NCBI RefSeq assembly: GCF_048569485.1
Contig: NC_134356.1
Span: 534,266,556 to 534,330,555 of the forward strand
Reading direction: 5' to 3'
DNA from: Anomaloglossus baeobatrachus
Taxonomy: Eukaryota; Chordata; Amphibia; Anura; Aromobatidae
DNA length: 64,000 nucleotides
The translations under genes were made by a program, and so were the position numbers. Below are positions 24,031-36,700 of the stretch, in pieces; position 1 is the stretch's first letter, and each line of letters starts with the position of its first letter. The notes beneath the pieces are model-generated. The model was given only the letters and a program-made list of their open reading frames with translations. It did no database searches and was not told the DNA's origin.

Positions 24031-27000
24031 ATCTATTGCCTTTCATCTCAGACAGAGCCAATTCTTCAATGTAAAGGGAGAAGTAAGAGCCATGAGCACT
24101 GCAGATGAGAGGCATTTGATATTTGAAGTCTCATATTAGAGGATAATCAACAGCAGATAATCTCCCGGAGAGGTGACATGACTGAAATTGGCTTAAAGCA
24201 TCATGCACATTAGTTGTCCAAACTTGCCTATTTGAATGGGACTAGATGACCATCTGGTGTGCATGGGGAATTCTAGGCTCCTGCCTCCAGAGAGATTCCT
24301 GAAAGTTGAACTTACAAAGCCTGATCACTTCATTTTCAAGGCAAATAAGCCATTGCCAAAGATGTCTGGCAGTCAGTTTCTCCACTTTACAGAGACATTT
24401 CAGCTACAGACTCTATATTAGCAATTCTATGTTCATATCATGCTTGTGATTTACATTTGGCATGTACACCAGGAAAGCTCAAACTAAATATGCTAAATAC
24501 ATCTATTAGCCTACACTTGGTCAACAGAGCCCAAAAAGTGTTTTTGTTTTGTCCCTCCATGGCTGGTATAACATGTACAGGCATCCTATTGAGCAAAGTA
24601 TCTAACAAGCCTTGGTGTAGTCAAACGCTAGACTATAAAGCACCATAACAACCCTTTGCACTTTGCATATATGCTGCGGGGAGCTGATGGAGTAACAGAA
24701 GAAATCCATGTCAACCACTTAGACAAGGAATTCATACATTTTAATAAATACTTATAGGACTTTCATATATTTGCTTTAGTAGGTCTTATTAAATTGGGTG
24801 CCATTTTTATATGAGCCCAAATCACCCATAATTTCTGCCTTGTGTCATTTCATAAGTTGGCTTCCTAAATCATTGGCTTGAATTGAAGCACATATCACTA
24901 TTGTACGGAAAGCATTGAAGGCAAGTCTCTGGTGGCAGTAACATCATTGAAATAACTGGAAAAAAATAGAAAATATAAAATGTATGTTTTATTGGCTCAG
25001 TGCTTTAAAAATAAAATGCTCAGTGCTTTAAAATATAAAATGTATGTTTTATTGGCTCATAGGTGTTACATGGTACAGAGTACAGTGCACAGACTTCTTT
25101 GGACAATGCTCATTTGTAATAATATTGGATAATTTCTATCAGAAATCCATTGGCTTTCAGTGTATGAGTTTCGTGAAGAGTGTTTGAGGATACGTCCAAA
25201 TTTTGGATATCAACTTGTCTGCAGTACTATGGGTTAACGAAAAAGCATTATTGAATGCCAAGCAGTGGCTGACGCCGACCAAACCTTACTGTAGCGAGAG
25301 TCCAAATGCACTTGAGTTCCATAAAGCAAATACTTACACCACAAGGAGGCAGATAAAACTGAATGACAACAATATGCAAACTATTTTTATTTCCAAGTGT
25401 GGAAATTAAATTCTAAAGTTTATTTTTACGTTAGCTTTGCGGCATTTTGTAAACATATTCATTATAGGACTTGCCCTCTAATATCTAACTTGACTTCACA
25501 TGGTCTACCAAGCTGATCCGAATCCAAATATAAATTGAATATTTTCGGGAAATAACTACTTTTTTTTTCCTATTTACGGATGGCCATAAATAGACAAGTA
25601 TCACCTCTTACTGGAAGGAAAACACTTGGGAACGGCCAGGACACTAAGCCTTTGTATCAAACTTTGTAAGTCACTCATCAGTATGCACACACCTTCGGCC
25701 GGCAACATATTCACACGTCGATCCAAAAATATCACTGCAAATCCGGCAGAATAAAATACAACAGGTTTTGCTTTTTTATTATACACATTTCACAATGTTT
25801 TTTTTTTTTCTTTTTCTGATGTTACACATTCTTTCTCTCTATGCACAATTTATAAAATATTTATTTTGCTTTTTACAAAAAAAATATAGAAAAATGTTGT
25901 ACCTGACATTATACACAGAGGCTCCTCCAGAAATTCTAGGAGAATATTGCAACTTCATTTAAATAAAATTAGAACTTATTATTCCAATTGTATTTTAATA
26001 ACATTACATTATTTTTTAATATAAATAGGTGCACGGAAACATCATGCACTGCACGGTCCCCGGAGCAAAGGTGGGGAAATGGAAGCAAACTGTTTCAGTC
26101 CTACTACGGGAAGTCATGAGGTTCTTCTATCAAAGAGACACAGCTGGCAATGCAGGGGAAGCAGTGATGGTGGATTATGTTATCATGATTCAGAAAATCT
26201 GTCCACGGAATAATAATAATAGTCCTCGCCCTATTATAGAGCTGTAGCTATAGTAGGCCCCACTGCAGATGTCATTCAGCTAATTGGGAGAACATAGCAT
26301 TGCGTTCAGGTGTATTATAGATACAATATCTGGCATTCAAGGCTATGGATGATTTATGAGACACAGATGCATCTGTCAAGCATTTCACAAATCCACAGGG
26401 TGTCCCAGTGGTCCAATAGATTTGCACATTACAGGGCATGCCAAGCTTTATCCGAATAGCGACGTAATAATCTGGCAACATAACACTAGCATAGATGAGA
26501 AGCGTAGCTTTGTAAACAGCATCTATTAACAGAGATACATAAAGAATGTGTCACAATGACAAGGATTTGTCCAAATGACGCATCTATAGAAACAAAATCT
26601 AAAGATTTGCAGAATGGCTTATAGACAGATCTGCAAGAACGACTTGCTTGAGACTAGTTAAGTGCATTGTTACATAAGTGCAGAATTAGTATATAATGTG
26701 TGCAAATATTTCAGAGCATACTTAAACATATGACGTAAAAAAAAACTTTTTAGATGAGCAGCATTAGGCCATGCATGAGTGAATCGTCTAGAATTAGGAA
26801 GCCTCCTCTGAACGTCACGTTGGTCCATACAGGTCTATGACATCCTCCAGCAAGGGCCTTCTAGACATGACCTTAACCTTTGGGTGATAAGTGCAGTGGG
26901 AGAGGACTATTCATGGTAGCACATATGAAATGTGGTTCTACATACCATCAGATACTACAAGCACATACGTGGACATCCTGTCTTCTCAATCTCTCACCCA

Positions 27001-27174
27001 CCCCACCCCTTTGTCCTCTCACATTTGAGATACATTCAGCGATTTTTCACAATTTTTTTTAATTTAAGGTCCTTAATGTGCAATGTATTTGTTACTATAT
27101 TTATATTTTTTTAATTAAAAGTCGGCCAGCCTGGAGTTTAAATAATAAAAATATTACATTATTATCACATTATA
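24031..27174. other. 3' flank of ACAN, no gene recognised
   Basis: Unique-looking AT-rich DNA which may include distal 3' UTR of ACAN. A small tandem duplication (ATAAAATGTATGTTTTATTG at about 24976 and 25038) is present. No exon of HAPLN3, the usual convergent neighbour of ACAN in mammals, is seen. Confidence 0.35.
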
Positions 27175-27180
27175 TTTATT
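27175..27180 (-). promoter_or_regulatory. Candidate ACAN polyadenylation signal
   Basis: An AATAAA hexamer on the minus strand lies 277 bases after the stop codon. Further hexamers occur near 25860 and 25385, and the long mammalian 3' UTR would favour a more distal site. The choice cannot be made from sequence alone. Confidence 0.25.
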
Positions 27181-27456
27181 TAAGGCAGGGGGAGATATTC
27201 TCTATGGCTTCACATAGCCTTTCCTATTTCCAATCAACTCTTCCACCCTCCATTAGGAAAGGCACAAAGTGATCCCTGACAAAGGCACTTCTTTGACCAT
27301 TAGTAACAATGCTGAAACCTAATTTGCTTTGGTGCTTTTTTTTATATACAGCTTGGGTTTTTCTTCAATATAAACTCCTTATATGACAAAACAAAAAGAA
27401 ACTGACATTGTTAACATAAATGTTCTTTACAATAAATTTTTTTTTGTCTTTTTCTT

Positions 27457-27536
27457 TTAATGGGCTGTGTTCTGTGCAACTCTGCTAGTGGATTTCGATC
27501 GAAGTCTGGGGCTTCTCTTGTGTCTGTAAGTGGAAG
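27457..27536 (-). CDS. ACAN: ACAN last coding exon: basic C-terminal tail and stop
   Basis: This exon is too short for ORF detection. After a TTTTCTTTTCTCCC tract and an ATGCCAG acceptor, two bases complete the split codon. The tail then reads [16 protein letters not shown], followed by [10 protein letters not shown] and TAA. Human aggrecan ends with a DPTTYKRR-type basic stretch and TAH (recalled), so the homology and the stop are secure. The tail is rich in Arg, Lys and Ser and carries no cysteine. Confidence 0.94.
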
Positions 27537-27674
27537 CTGGCATTGAAAGGGAGAAAAGAAAACAGAAGAAAATCAGAAGTCAGCTTCATCATTTTCAGTG
27601 TCTTATTCAAGTATACATATTATAAAATATAGGTTAACTATCCAAAATCTCAAAAATATATTTATCTAATCTAT

Positions 27675-27709
<35 letters not shown>

Positions 27710-30700
27710 CAGTATGTCTGTCTGTCTGTCTATCCATCTAAAAAATTGGAACAGCACATGAAACAAAATCAGAGTTATGGAGTGGGCTCAGAGATTTGTT
27801 TATTAAGTTAAGGATAAGCGAATAATATTATGCCGACATTGCTGACTGATTTTTTTGTATCTAAGTCTAGTGAAGGGCGGTCCCAGACTGTTCAAAAGTA
27901 CCCGAGCACCGACCCTGGGCCTGGAGTTCTAAATAAATAAATTGCCGTAGGGTTCCCCCCGTATTAAGATACACAGCAGAGTTAAAGCATACGGCTACAT
28001 GCTGTATCACCCAGCCTTGTGCTTATCTTGGTTTTGTATCAAAATAAGAGGAACCGCATGCGGCTTTTTCTAAAAAAAAATATTTAAATAAATAATTTAA
28101 AAACTGTTTTCTGTAACCCCTAATTTTGATTCCCAGCCATGGTAAAGCCGACAGCTGGGTGCTGGTATTCTCAGGCTGTGGAGATCCATGTTTATTTCCC
28201 TCCCTAGGCTAAAAATAAGCAGCCTGCAGCCACATAGGATTGTTGCATCCTTTAGATGCGACAATCCTGTAACTTTACCTGGCTCTTCCCGATTGCCCTG
28301 GTGTAGTGGCAATCAGGGTAATAAGGGGTTAATGACAGCTCACAGCTACAACTAAGCCATAGATTAGTAATGGGAGGAATCTGTGAAACCCCGCATTACT
28401 AATCTGTAAGTAAAAATAAATAATCACAAACACCGAAAAAATCCTTTATTTAAAATAAAATACAAAAAAACCCTCTATCACCCCTTTATTAACACCCATG
28501 CAGATCCAACGTAATCCACATGAGGTCCCACGATAATTCCAGCTCTGCTACTTACATAGTGAAGGCACAGCGCTTGGCCACAGAGCATATTTGTATGCTG
28601 TGGACTTTAGGCAGAGAATAACAGCCAGTGATGAGCGGTGACGTCACTCAGGTTATTTGCGGTCACAGCTGGAGGTTCCCATGGTCCTCCACTTGTGACC
28701 ACAAATAACCTGAGTGACATCACTTGTTTTTTTTTCTATCTTTGAATGCTGCCTTTTTTTCTTGCTCTATCTATCTATCTAGAAACCATAGAGTTCAGCA
28801 GCACTCTATATGTGCTAAAATATCTGAAAACAGTGAAATATATGCAATAAATGAAATCTATACTGCATTACTGCTTTGTGGAATATGCTAATAAAACTAA
28901 GGTACTTAGTGCACAAATTTACCAGTGTGTGCCCACCAGTCATGACAGGGTGAAATTTCTTTAGCTGCGGGGTTTGGTGCAAAAAGATATTGTCCCGCAC
29001 TTTGCATCCGGCCACATTTTCTAACACCTGTCATATCTGTACAGCAGGGGTTAGAAAGATTTGTGTGTTGTGTTTACACACTGAGCCCATTCCATAACCA
29101 TGGAGACCCCTCTTCACCAACAGGGCTTGCCTCCGTGATGTTATTGTAAGAACTCGGTGGGTTATTTAATGGCAGTAGGGTTGTTGTCTTAGATACAAGA
29201 AAATCATCCAGTAAGGTCTGCATAATATTATTCGCTTGTCCTTAACTTACCTTTAACTATAGAATTAATAAACTAAACTAAACTCTGAATCCTTTAATTT
29301 AACACTAAGGTGCCACAGCAATGTATGAGATGTATTTTCATCACTTGTTTTTTTAATGAGTATATAGGTTAAGAAATAGGTTGAGATTGTATAAATAACG
29401 ACGCTGGGCTTCAATTTGTACAATTTTCTATTAGCTGGAATAATCACAGAATCATTATGTCGTGCACCAAAATCAGAGATAATAGTTATCCACAACAACA
29501 ATTAACTGTGCAGAGCTAGTTCCCAGGGATACTTACGATCTATGCACTGTATTCTAGGTGCTTCCCACTGCCCACTTGGTAGGCACCGAATTATAGGAAT
29601 GTGACGCTGTAGGAGACCTTGGTTACATTGGTACCGGACTAATGAGCTGATTTCATATCGCTCCTTCCTTTTTCCTAATGTATAGGCATTCTCAACCACT
29701 GGAGGATCACTACAAGCCACTTGAGAGGAAAGAGAAGAAAGAGAATGTTACTTATGTCTCCATTAGCCATTCTTTTATATTCAATCTAGGATTACTGAAA
29801 GTAAGTTTTTTTTTTGATAAATATAAAAAAAAGGTAATAATAATAGACGGTAAATAGTTGCACATGTTGGCCTCACAGGACCAAAATAAAGTATTTCATA
29901 ATGTAATGTTACTGCTAGTGAATAAATTACCTACCCAAATTATTTTAAGCATCAAGATAAACCTTAGAACAGTTATCAGTGAAAAGGGTTTATCCCTTAA
30001 TGACCCATGACGGACATAGTACGTTTCCCTGCCTTTGATGCGTGCCTTTGATGCACGCTGAACTTGCATCTTTCTCTGCATTTCGGCTGATTTAATCAGC
30101 CACCATGTGCCTCCAACCTATGGCTATTAACCTATTAAATGCTGCTGTCAATCTCTGAGATTTTTCAGAGTGTTAGACCTGCTCGACTCGAGTACCAAGT
30201 AACTGAGCATTTAGTACTCCCTAATTACTGCATTAAGTACTTGATGTAATCAGGTATTCTTCAAAGATCTCCAGCCAAGAATGGATTCTCTCATGTATCC
30301 AGGGTAAAAATGAAGGATTGGAGAAAAGTGGTGTTAAAGGACTGAGAGTCGTAGAGAGTAATTTTTTTTCAGTAAGATGTGCCATATTTTGATAACTACT
30401 TTGGTTATGTTTGTCTGGAGCTGCAATATATCAGTCGGGAAAATCTAAGGAAGATGTTTTATAGGAATAGGTAGCCCCTCAAGTGTCACCCATTGGTTAT
30501 TTGAAGCATTGAAGTTCCAATCTAAGAACCAAACCAGAATAGAAGCTTTGTAATAGGCTTTGAAGTCAGGAAGTCCTGTTCCTCACATGGATTTGAGATG
30601 TACTATTTTTTGAAAGATAATTCTAAGCCTCGACCTACCCTACATACACCTAACCAAAGCTGAATGAGATTTGTGAAAAAAAGCAAGAGATGGGGCAGTT

Positions 30701-33700
30701 TGAAAAATATCTTAGAAGCGAAGTGATATTTCCATTTTGATGGTGTTCATCCTTTCAAACCAAGATAGTTTCCTCTTGCAATAAGTCATAAGGTCTTTTA
30801 GAGATTGATCTAAGTGAGTTTGATATTAAGGATATGTAATTTAGGGGTATTGGAAGGAATGAACACTATTGGATTGCATCCATTTACTACCTATAGAGGA
30901 AATTGTCTATCACATGATGGTTCCTTTCATGAAGTAATGTAATAGTTAGAACTTCTGTCTTTGAGTGCTTTACTTTAAAATTGCTTAAAAGGTCAAAGGT
31001 GTCCTTCATTAAAGGAGAACCTGTCATGCTCCATTTAGGGATAGTAGAGGTTTTGAGATATATAAGAAGAAATCGTCAGCATGCCAAGGTGTTTTGTAGT
31101 TTACAGAACCTATATTGATATCATGTATGTTGATTTAATTTCTGATGGCATTAGATAAATGTTCCATTACTGTTATACAATAAGTGAGAGAGTGGGCACC
31201 ACTGTCTAGCCCTGTTTCGGATCTCAATGTGAGAGGGTAATGATACATTGACTCTAACGAAAGCTGTGGGGCCTATGTATAAGTAGAATATCATTTGGAG
31301 AAAATGAGCGCCAATGCCTATTTATCGTTGAGCTTCTTTCATGAACCCTTTGAAAGTTTTTTTCTGTGTTAACAAATAAAAGGCAAAGGGGCTTGGCTTT
31401 ATCCCTTTCTTTTGATATTATGAGCATTGTCTTGATAGCATCACAAGCCCACCTTTCAGCTATGCCCCTGAGGTCACATTTCCTTCTTCACCCAATTTTA
31501 TTACTGCTTCAGCACTCTGTTCCTACCTTCTATTGGTTAGGTATATACACTGGAATAATTGAAAGATAGGTTGATTTTCCAGTGCTACCTGTGTCCCCCA
31601 CCAGTCCTCGCGCTCCCTCTTCTAGTCAGCTGGATATAGGACACAATAGTCACTAATGCTGAGACTGGTTGGAGAACCTAGGCAGCACTGTAAGAGGGGC
31701 AGTAGTGGATCAGTATAGTTTTTTCACCATGCTAGATGGTTTTTGAAAGAAAATTCCTTTAACCCCAGTTATTTGATTCATCGCACTATACATGGCTATA
31801 TTAGGAGAAGTATGGTGTGTGTTTGTGGGGTGAGGGAGTGGGTAGGGGTGTTATAGCATTAACAGAAAGCTCAGTAGTGTCATAAATACTAACATTTTTA
31901 GACTGGTATAATTTCTCTAGGTCCTGGCCTGATTAGCGTCACACTCCGTTGATACTGCCCTAGTGCTGTCTATTATAGTCAGTGATGGTTTGAACATAAA
32001 CTCTCAGGTATACTGAATGTCTTTTCAAAATCATTGTGATGCTAGTAAGATTAGAGAGGAAAAACACAAGGCCCGAATTATTAAAGCTGCAGGAATAAGA
32101 TGCAACTAATTCATTAAGAGGTGCACACCACTTAGTGAATTAGGCGCATCTTACAAGTACCATGCGCCTCCCCCAAAGGTGTTCTCCAGTCGGGGATCAG
32201 AGTATATTCCTGATGAAAGACAAAAGTTACACTACTAAAGTGGAATAACTTTTCATGGATTAGATGAGTAAGCATAACCATTAGGGATGCTCAAATATCA
32301 CAAATATTCGGCAATATTCGGCTTCGTTAATATCCGACGAATAGGTCACCGCTATGCGAATATTCGATGTGCAATGTAAGTCTATGGGAAGCCTGAATAA
32401 TTGCTATTCGTCAACTATTCGGGTTTCCCATAGACTCACATTGCGCATCAAGTATTCGCAAATAGTCGAATAGCGGCGACCTATTCCGTGAATATGGGCG
32501 TTGCCGAATATTTCAAGTATTCGATCATCCCTACTAACCATACCATGTCCTCTCCACGCTACACCAATTTTGGTGAAGTTGGCCGAGTTGCGCAAATGTT
32601 TTTCAACATATTACAGTGTTTTATGACAGAAAACTGGCTGAATAAACCTTAGAACACCACTCCAGCATTTTGTATTAGCTGGAGTGGTGCTTCAAATATA
32701 AGGTCCCTGACCCTAGTCTTATACTCATCTTCCGCCATTTTCATCTTTTATCTATGCTGCCTCGGTCGGTCTTCAGCTGGCTGTAACCTGATGGATTTTT
32801 CTAGTGTTTGCTGGAGCGATCCTGAAGTCACAACTAAATGTAAGTCTATGAGAGCCTCATTCTGTCCTTGTTTTGGCTCTCAACTTACATTGAGAGCTTG
32901 TGACCCTTACTTCTGACTTCCAGCCAGTCAGACGTTGCTGTTACAAGATGGTACTGTAAGGTGAAGATGGAGGTGGGTGAGTATAATACTAGGGGCAGGG
33001 ACTTTGGATTAATAAAATATCTCCAGCGCTGAAAAAAAACCCCAAAATGCTGGAGTGATGCTTTTAAGAATCGGGGTTTGTTGTCGCTACTATGATAATG
33101 CTATAATATGTGTAGGTCTTAGCAAAATTTCTTCTTAATCAACTATTATTTTAGTAGGTTTATTTATTAATAGGCTGTGTCATTATATTTAAGAAAACTA
33201 AAAGAAAAATATATTACAATGGAGGAACAGCATAAGGTAACCACCGAGCAACAAGATGCAGATTGTTGTTTCGCATACTGTATATTCCCTAATTTGGTTG
33301 CTAGGCTCATGGACGTTGCAGCTGCCTCCTTGGCTGTGCCAACCATGGAAAGCTAAGTCACACACTTCCCAGGCTGCCACTGAACTGGTACTGCGCTATA
33401 AATAATAGCCAGCTTAATTAATTTTTTTTTTGTAAATAATTATACAAAGTCTCCCATTATGCTTCCCTGGATTACCCTTCCCCAGCATATTTATATATCA
33501 TTCTGGGCTTTTCTGAGTTTTCGGTGCTTAGCAACAATATTGAAGAGGATTTTCCTTAAACAAAACATGTTGTTTCATTAAAAAGTGGCACATGACTTTC
33601 CTCTTTGTAAGATGTGCTAAAAGAAAGCAAATAATGGGAAAGCACCCACAAGAAATGACTGCTGCTCCATTAACAGACAATAGTATAAAGTAAGAACTGG

Positions 33701-36700
33701 AGGACAAGGAGTACAGTGCAAGGATATTTTATTGTGGAGCAACTGGCACATAAGAATCAGCGGAAAATCAGGCCGGTATTGTATAAAAAATACAAATACA
33801 CATATAAAAGTAGTATAAAGCACAAGTAAAGAAACTGACAGGCTGGGTCAGGAATCACAGCATAAGAATAGGCACGGGCACCCTATATACATATAGCATG
33901 ATAGGATTTTGACAATTGTTACACATAGATGAGTCATAAAAACCAGCACTAATTGTTACACATGGATAAATCACTATGTAAAGTGAAAAAAGTGTGTATA
34001 CTCTAAAGTAGCAGAGAGTCTAGTAAACATTGCTTATGCAGAAGTGCTGGTAAAATAGACTTTGCAATGGCAGATTAACATGAAACAAACAGGATCAATG
34101 CTACATTAAAGAGATTTAACCCAGATAATAATGGGTGGATGCCAGTGAGCAGTTAAAGTGAATAAAAGGACACCAGTAAAGGGCAATAGCCCAGCCAGTT
34201 AGGTAAACGTACCCAAAAGTGCAAATACAAGCCAATTGTCAAAATCCTATCATGCTATATGTATATAGGGTGCCCGTGCCTATTTTTATGCTGTGATTCC
34301 TGACCCAGCCTGTCAGTTTCTTTACTTGTGCTTTATACTACTTTTATATGTGTATTTGTATTTTTTATACAATACCGGCCTGATTTGCCGCTGATTCTTT
34401 TGTGCCAGTTGCTCCACAATAAAATATCCTTGCACTGTACGCCTTGTCCTCCAGTTCTTACTCTATGCTCTGAGTGTGCTTTCACAGGTGCCATGTTTTG
34501 GTCTTCCTGTGCTCTTTTCACAATTTGGTCATCTTGTGTACTCCATTAACAGACAAGGCTATAAATTTTAGGCTGCTCCAGTTTAAGGGCTCCTAAAGGG
34601 AATCTGTCAGCAGGTGTTTGCTGCCTCATGCGAAAGTAACATCATGTAGGCAAAAATACCCTGAATCTAACAATGTATCACTTAATTTACTAAGTGCAGT
34701 TGTTCTGACATGATCAAAGTTTTTTAGATTTGGCATGTAGCAAAGCTTTCCCAGCCCACAACAGGCTTTCTGTATACAATGTCTATACATAGTGAGTTGC
34801 TAATCCCAGCAGGGGGCTTGTCCAACTATCTGACCTCTAGATTACCTAGTTCAGCAATGATAATCTCCTGAAGCTAACAAAAATATGCCAGGTAAAAAAC
34901 AGCCCACACTGTGGTATCTCTGAAATCTGTGTGTTAACCATTACACCATGCTGTCTTCAGATTGCATAGCAAAAACCTGCTGACAGATTTGTTTAAGGGC
35001 AAAGACCCTGATTGCCTCACTTGTTTACCAGCTTGCTGCAGTTGCAATACAATCATTGTTTCATCAGCAGGAGCTTATCACTGCAGCACTAGGTGTCTTG
35101 TGCCCAGCAGTCCAAATAATCGGTGTAACACACTATTGGCACCTTGCGACAACAAGCAGTGTACCCAGGAAGCTGTCAGTCAGGGGTGTGGGTGGGATTA
35201 AACATGCGATGCACATTACACAAGTCTGGAATGGTGACCTGAAAAAAGTGAAGAAGCCTCAACTGCACTATCGTCATAAGAAGCGTTCACTCAAGTTTGC
35301 AACAAAGTATGAAAGGTGGACAGTAGAAGATTGAACACATTTAATCTGAAGTGATGAGATAAAAGTCAATAGACTAGGCTTTAATGGTTTCAAATTAGTC
35401 TGGAAGAAACAAGGTGAAAAAGGGGTAAACGGATTGAAAAATTGAAGGAACTGTCTTGTTCGGTGGAGGAAGCCTCATATGGGGTTGTTTCAAAGCCAAA
35501 TGCGTTGGTACTTGACTAGGATCGATGGTGGTTTCAATACTGATCTATATATTTGTGAGAATCCAACAAGACGATTCACTTCATACACTCGAGTACTATG
35601 GGTGTAAAAAGTATGACAGTGTTGCAGCAGGTCAATGACCCGAAAAATATGTCGAGTAAAGGTGCTAGATTGGCTGCCACAATCACAGACCTCAACCCAA
35701 ACAAACTCATGGGTAGAGTTGAAGAAAAAGCTCTATACATACCCAAGTGAGTAGACCAATATGGTGTAGAAAAGACCTATGATCTGATTTCAATCGAGAC
35801 ATACTTGAATCTGATCAAGAGTATACCCAGAAAGATTCAGGCCATCTTGAAAGCCAAAAGTGAATTTACAAAATAATACAAATTTAAATTTAGATAAAAT
35901 TGCCCTCAAAAATACGACAACTATTTCTTCTAACTCTAGGTGCTTTTCAAAATCTTAAGTCAGATTAAAAATTATTAAAGGCTGAACATTAGAGATGCGT
36001 GAACTCGTGGAAGTTTGGTTTGGTGGGTTCAGACGAACTTTAAATTAAGATCGGTTTGGGGCTCGAACTTGACCTGAATTCCAATGTAAGTCACTGATTG
36101 GGAAGTTTGGGTCTCTGCCCACATGCAGGCAAGTCATAAACAGATCACTTCCAAGGGCGGGTCAGCAGGGTTTATCCATCTTATTTTTGAGTACACACTA
36201 GATCTGATCACGCTGTTGTTACCCCCAGTACGCACCATTCAAATACTGCAAGCGGCTCGCACTGGGCTGAGCACCAAGTGTAACCGATTACAGCGATGCT
36301 CACGCAAGTGGTGTTCATACGTAAAGCACCTGACCTCCAAACCTGAACTTTGTTTTTTTTGTAAAGTCTGTGTTTGGTAGGAGAACCAAACATCAAACCT
36401 CAGGTTCACTCGTCTCTACCTAATATAGGAACAGCAAAGAGGTTTTACAAAAGAAACTAATGGGAATCTTTCAAGCATTTTTATTAGCAATTTTTCAGGC
36501 AACTTTTTAAATAAACTTGCTCCAAAAGGCAAATCAACAAACTTCATGCACATACCTTTACATTGCATTTTATTTGTAAATTTGTCTATGTTCAGATCAC
36601 TCATACCTGTTCCCTTCTTGCATGTAAAAGGAAGGTGGTAGTTGCAGGGCACATCATTCCATTCTCCTCTCTCATGCCAGATCATCACCACACAGTCTTC

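Noticed and set aside
27267-27350. CCCTGACAAAGG followed by GCTGAAACC in the ACAN 3' flank as a hammerhead copy
   Set aside because: Spacing and pairing do not fit; only scattered words match.
27668-28782. CTAT tetranucleotide runs as a possible CRISPR-like or regulatory array
   Set aside because: Simple microsatellites with no spacers, in a vertebrate genome.
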